From: Paludifilum halophilum
GTDB taxonomy: Bacteria; Bacillota; Bacilli; Thermoactinomycetales; DSM-45169
Direction: 5' to 3'
Assembly: GCF_002245355.1 (NCBI RefSeq)
Contig: NZ_NOWF01000007.1
Coordinates: forward strand, 1-64,000
DNA length: 64,000 nucleotides
The notes beneath the pieces were generated by a model. That model was not told where the DNA came from. It searched no databases and worked only from the letters and a program-made list of their open reading frames with translations. Below are positions 61,184-64,000 of the stretch, piece after piece. The position numbers and the translations under genes were made by a program. Numbering within the stretch: position 1 is the first letter of the stretch; the number at the start of each line of letters is the position of its first letter.

Positions 61184-62482
61184 CTATGAAATCGTCTCCA
61201 GATACGCCAGCAATTCTTCCCGATTGGTATCCCTCCAATAATCCGGGAGACGAATCAAGGTTGAACAAGCCCTCTTTTTGTAATTATACTTCCGAGCCAA
61301 GGCTAGAGCCCTTTCGTAATAAGGGATCCCCTCCTCCATCCTCCCCTGAACCTGATAATAATCTCCCATCACCTGCAGAGCATAGGTTAACCGAGGAGCA
61401 TCCTCATACTTCTCTCCGGTAGCGATCGCCTCACGGATAACCCGACCAGCCTGCTCCCACTTTTTTTGCTGGGTGTACAATTTTCCGAGACGAGCGAATG
61501 CAGTAATAATTTTACATTCGACCATCGGATCGTCAAACAGCCTGTCCTTTAAACGGAGAGCGTGATTAAAACACCGTTCCGCTTTAAACCAGTCCTCTTT
61601 GGCCATGTAGGTGCTCCCCAACACTGTCCACAAATCGAAAAGAAGAGGAGTGTGTCCGTTAAGCCGAGCCAATTCCAATCCCTTGATGGCGAAAGTGACC
61701 GCTTCATCATAGACGCCGGATCGACGCAATATTTCGGAACGAAGATAGTAAAACGTAATCACGATATCCTTTTTTTCCGTCTGATGCACCCCCTCCCATG
61801 CTTTTTGGATCACTTGCATGCTTTCCGCTAACTGACCCAACCTTTCATAGTAAACCGCTTTGTTGATATGAAGAAGCCACCAAGCATATGATCGCTCACC
61901 GTCGTGCTCATAAACGTCCCATCCTCGATCGGTATATCGAATCGCCTGAACCAAATCATTTTGGAAGAAGGCGCATAACCCCAATTCAATGAAGCTTACA
62001 GCCTTGATATTGCTTTTTTTACTGTAGGCATGCTCGTGATGATGGGAGAAGCGAATCGCCTGATGAAAAAATTTTTCAGCTTCCTTCCATTTTCTTAAAC
62101 TTAAATAACATTTCCCCTTTAAATAATGGAACATCGCAGCATAGGGGTGAGAAGCCTCTAGCTTTAGCCGGTTCAGGTGTTCCAATGCCAGTGCCGCATC
62201 TCCGGTATCTCGCAAGAGCTGAAGGGATTTTAATTCAAACTCCAGTTCCTTCAAATCCTGTTGTTCTTTCATCATTAACCGAGGCAACCGGGCCGGATCG
62301 ATTTTTAACTTTTGGATCAAATAATGGGTTTTCTCCGGCTTAACATGGGCAAACCCCCGCTCGATGTTGCTGATGGTCGCGATGGAGATCTGTTCATCGG
62401 CCAAGTCTTCCAGCCGCCATCCTTTTTCCTTCCTGACCTTTCGAATCATCTCTCCGATTCCTTGTACCCCTGTACTATCCAC
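61184..62482 (-). CDS. HTH-TPR regulator, RRNPP type, 2
   Basis: This 432-residue protein is a paralogue of the regulator at 59657: the HTH (GEMIRKVRKEKGWRLEDLAD, EQISIATISNIERG) is nearly the same and TPR segments align along the whole length (LGSTYMAKEDWFKAERCFNH, RLTYALQVMGDYYQVQGRME). It starts with GTG behind AAAGGGG. No peptide gene is seen next to it, so it may respond to the neighbour's peptide, to another one, or to none. Confidence 0.82.
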   Translation of the reverse strand: MDSTGVQGIGEMIRKVRKEKGWRLEDLADEQISIATISNIERGFAHVKPEKTHYLIQKLKIDPARLPRLMMKEQQDLKELEFELKSLQLLRDTGDAALALEHLNRLKLEASHPYAAMFHYLKGKCYLSLRKWKEAEKFFHQAIRFSHHHEHAYSKKSNIKAVSFIELGLCAFFQNDLVQAIRYTDRGWDVYEHDGERSYAWWLLHINKAVYYERLGQLAESMQVIQKAWEGVHQTEKKDIVITFYYLRSEILRRSGVYDEAVTFAIKGLELARLNGHTPLLFDLWTVLGSTYMAKEDWFKAERCFNHALRLKDRLFDDPMVECKIITAFARLGKLYTQQKKWEQAGRVIREAIATGEKYEDAPRLTYALQVMGDYYQVQGRMEEGIPYYERALALARKYNYKKRACSTLIRLPDYWRDTNREELLAYLETIS

Positions 62483-62560
62483 ACGGATCCCCTTTCCCTG
62501 CGTGATTCAAACCCATTGTATCTAAAATTCCAAAAAAGGAAAATAGAAAATTGATTAACA

Positions 62561-62594
62561 AAAGATCCCCCTGTCCGGAAAGAAAGGGGGATTC
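62561..62594 (-). terminator. Terminator of the ABC-F gene
   Basis: On the minus strand AATCCCCCT pairs with AGGGGGATC around an 11- to 12-nt loop and is followed by TTTTGTT; just past the ABC-F stop. Confidence 0.8.
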
Positions 62595-62601
62595 CACTCG
62601 A

Positions 62602-64000
62602 TTAACCTTCTTCCTTCAACCGATCCAATTCGCTTTGCAGACGGCGGATCTCCGCCTGCATCCGCTCTTTTTCTTCCTCTTCCTCCGGTTCTTCTTCTCC
62701 CATCAGTCGGGCCAGCTGTAATTCCAGGGCACGGATGCGGTTGGCGATATCCGGATTCTCCGGGATGGTCTCGGAAGATTCCCGCCGTTCCAGGTACTCC
62801 GCGTAGCTTCCCGGATACAGGTGAACGCGCCCTTCTTCAATTACGGCGACCCGGTTGGCGATTTTACGAAGCAGATACCGGTCGTGGGAAACGAGAACCA
62901 GACTCCCGGGGTACCCCGCTAAGGCCTCCTCAATCCGCTCCCGGGCGGGAATATCCAAATAGTTGGTCGGTTCATCCAACACCATCAGATGGGCCCGGGA
63001 GAAATAGAGCGTGACGAAGGCGACCCGACACCGCTCCCCCATACTCAGCTCCGAAATTTTTCGGAACACCTCATTTCCGGGGAACAAAAAGGAAGCCAGA
63101 ATGTTGCGGGCCTCGGCCCGGTCCATCCCCGGCAATCGAAGCAGGGTGTCCAACACGGTATCTCCCGCATGGAGCTCGTTCAGCTCCTGGGCGAAGTAGC
63201 CGATAGAGAGAGCCGGATGCCGGCGTACCTTCCCTTCATCGGGTGACAGCTGACCCGTCAACAGGCGGATCAGGGTGGTTTTGCCGCTGCCGTTGGGACC
63301 GATCACCGCCAGCCGATCGCCCCGGGAAAGGGTCAAATTCACCTCTTCAAACAGCGGTGACTCCCCATATCCGAAACCGAGGTTCTCCGTTTGGATCAGG
63401 TTTCGGGCTTCAAAGGTCCCTTCTTCGAAGCGGACCCGGATCTTTTTTTCCTCCCGGGGACGCTCCACTTTCTGTTTTTCCAGGCGTTCCAGTGCTTCTT
63501 CCTTGGCTTTGAACCGACTGCGATTTTTATTGGCTTTCTTTTTCAGAAACGGATTTCTCTCACCGGCGGCGGAGTGAGCTCGATCAAACCACTGCCGATA
63601 GCGGCGGATCGCTTCCTCCAGCCTTTTCCGCTCTTGTTCCTGTTTTTTATAAAGCGCCTCTTGGGTACGTCTTTCCCGGTCCCGTTCCCAGGCAAAAGCG
63701 GAGTATCCCCCCGGGTACCGCTTGGTCCCCTCGGCAGTTAATTCGACGGTGGCGTGAGCCACCCGGTCGATCAACCAGCGATCATGGGAGACCAGAAGCA
63801 CGGCCCCTTTATAGGTGAGAAGCCACTGTTCCAACCAAGTCAGTGTCTCATCATCCAGATGGTTGGTCGGTTCGTCCAACAACAGAAAGGAAGGATTTCC
63901 GACCATCAACCGGGCCAGTTGAGCCCGTGTTTTCTGGCCTCCGCTCAGCCGGTCAAATGGGATGCTCCACTGTTCCGCCCCCAATCCCAGCTGAACCGCC
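62602..64000 (-). CDS. ABC-F family ATPase (5' end outside the window)
   Basis: The visible 466 or so residues begin inside the first ABC domain just before its signature (LSGGQKTRAQLARL) and Walker B (LLLDEPTNHLDD). The linker follows with a basic, helical stretch, then the second domain (Walker A GPNGSGKTT, LSMGERCRVAFV, VLDEPTNYLD), and an acidic coiled-coil C-terminus (EEEPEEEEEKERMQAEIRRL). It has no membrane domain. ABC-F proteins act on ribosomes in translation or antibiotic protection; the coiled-coil tail resembles YdiF/Uup types. The open frame continues past position 64000, so the true start is not in view. Confidence 0.88.
   Translation of the reverse strand, partial: AVQLGLGAEQWSIPFDRLSGGQKTRAQLARLMVGNPSFLLLDEPTNHLDDETLTWLEQWLLTYKGAVLLVSHDRWLIDRVAHATVELTAEGTKRYPGGYSAFAWERDRERRTQEALYKKQEQERKRLEEAIRRYRQWFDRAHSAAGERNPFLKKKANKNRSRFKAKEEALERLEKQKVERPREEKKIRVRFEEGTFEARNLIQTENLGFGYGESPLFEEVNLTLSRGDRLAVIGPNGSGKTTLIRLLTGQLSPDEGKVRRHPALSIGYFAQELNELHAGDTVLDTLLRLPGMDRAEARNILASFLFPGNEVFRKISELSMGERCRVAFVTLYFSRAHLMVLDEPTNYLDIPARERIEEALAGYPGSLVLVSHDRYLLRKIANRVAVIEEGRVHLYPGSYAEYLERRESSETIPENPDIANRIRALELQLARLMGEEEPEEEEEKERMQAEIRRLQSELDRLKEEG

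Noticed and set aside
1-64000. CRISPR arrays, tRNA or rRNA genes, transposases, replication origin
   Set aside because: I saw no regular repeat-spacer pattern, no tRNA-like fold or rRNA sequence, no DDE or recombinase gene, and no DnaA-box cluster.

Overview
The window reads as the chromosome of a moderately GC-rich, Gram-positive Bacillota member. The best guess is a Thermoactinomycetaceae-type bacterium. Evidence for this is a Bacillus-style menaquinone cluster (menF-D-H-B-E-C with divergent menA), TreR-type trehalose control, a YjcZ-like small sporulation-type peptide, LplJ-type lipoate ligase, frequent GTG/TTG starts behind strong purine-rich ribosome binding sites, and an HTH-TPR regulator paired with a secreted peptide. 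The taxonomic call is inference. No rRNA, tRNA, CRISPR, phage or transposase gene was seen.

Layout. (1) 107-8276, minus strand: a phenylacetate operon running paaR-paaA-B-C-D-K, an EthD-like gene, two 3-hydroxyacyl-CoA dehydrogenase-type genes and a thiolase, from one promoter that overlaps a palindromic operator. (2) 8568-9180: a small membrane protein and a decayed pantothenate kinase remnant. (3) 9169-16205, minus: nitrate assimilation (transporter, nitrate reductase, nitrite reductase NirBD, sirohydrochlorin ferrochelatase) behind a leader carrying hairpins and an intrinsic terminator. Diverging from it are an ANTAR antiterminator and a TrpD2/YbiB-like protein. (4) 18451-29422: housekeeping genes (GNAT, cyclophilin, lipoate ligase, TypA, two ion/solute carriers, MDR oxidoreductase, ASCH protein). 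(5) 29511-38540: menaquinone synthesis, interrupted by a tiny opposite-strand gene. (6) 38621-42636: trehalose PTS operon with TreR boxes. (7) 42866-49000: thioredoxin reductase, YeeE/YedE transporter, MsrA, an NhaC-type carrier behind an attenuated leader, and a frameshifted acetyltransferase. (8) 49078-54415: ribose operon rbsR-K-A-C-B without rbsD. (9) 54641-55587: an oxidoreductase broken by a 14-bp tandem duplication. (10) 56060-59372: a cobalamin-riboswitch-controlled ABC importer. (11) 59657-62482: an HTH-TPR (RRNPP-type) regulator with an overlapping 47-residue exported-peptide gene, and a convergent paralogous regulator. (12) 62602-64000: a 5'-truncated ABC-F ATPase.

The most interesting items are the regulator/peptide pair, which looks like a quorum-sensing cassette missed by length-limited gene calling; the ANTAR/TrpD2 pair facing an attenuated nas leader; a dispersed family of palindrome-ended intergenic repeats (about five sites); a probable pseudoenzyme in the paa operon; and three genes caught in different stages of decay. 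The ANTAR protein probably reads nitrate status and lets transcription pass the nas terminator. SirB would supply siroheme to NirB. The paa genes would convert phenylacetate to central metabolites, although no PaaE reductase, PaaG or PaaZ lies in the window.
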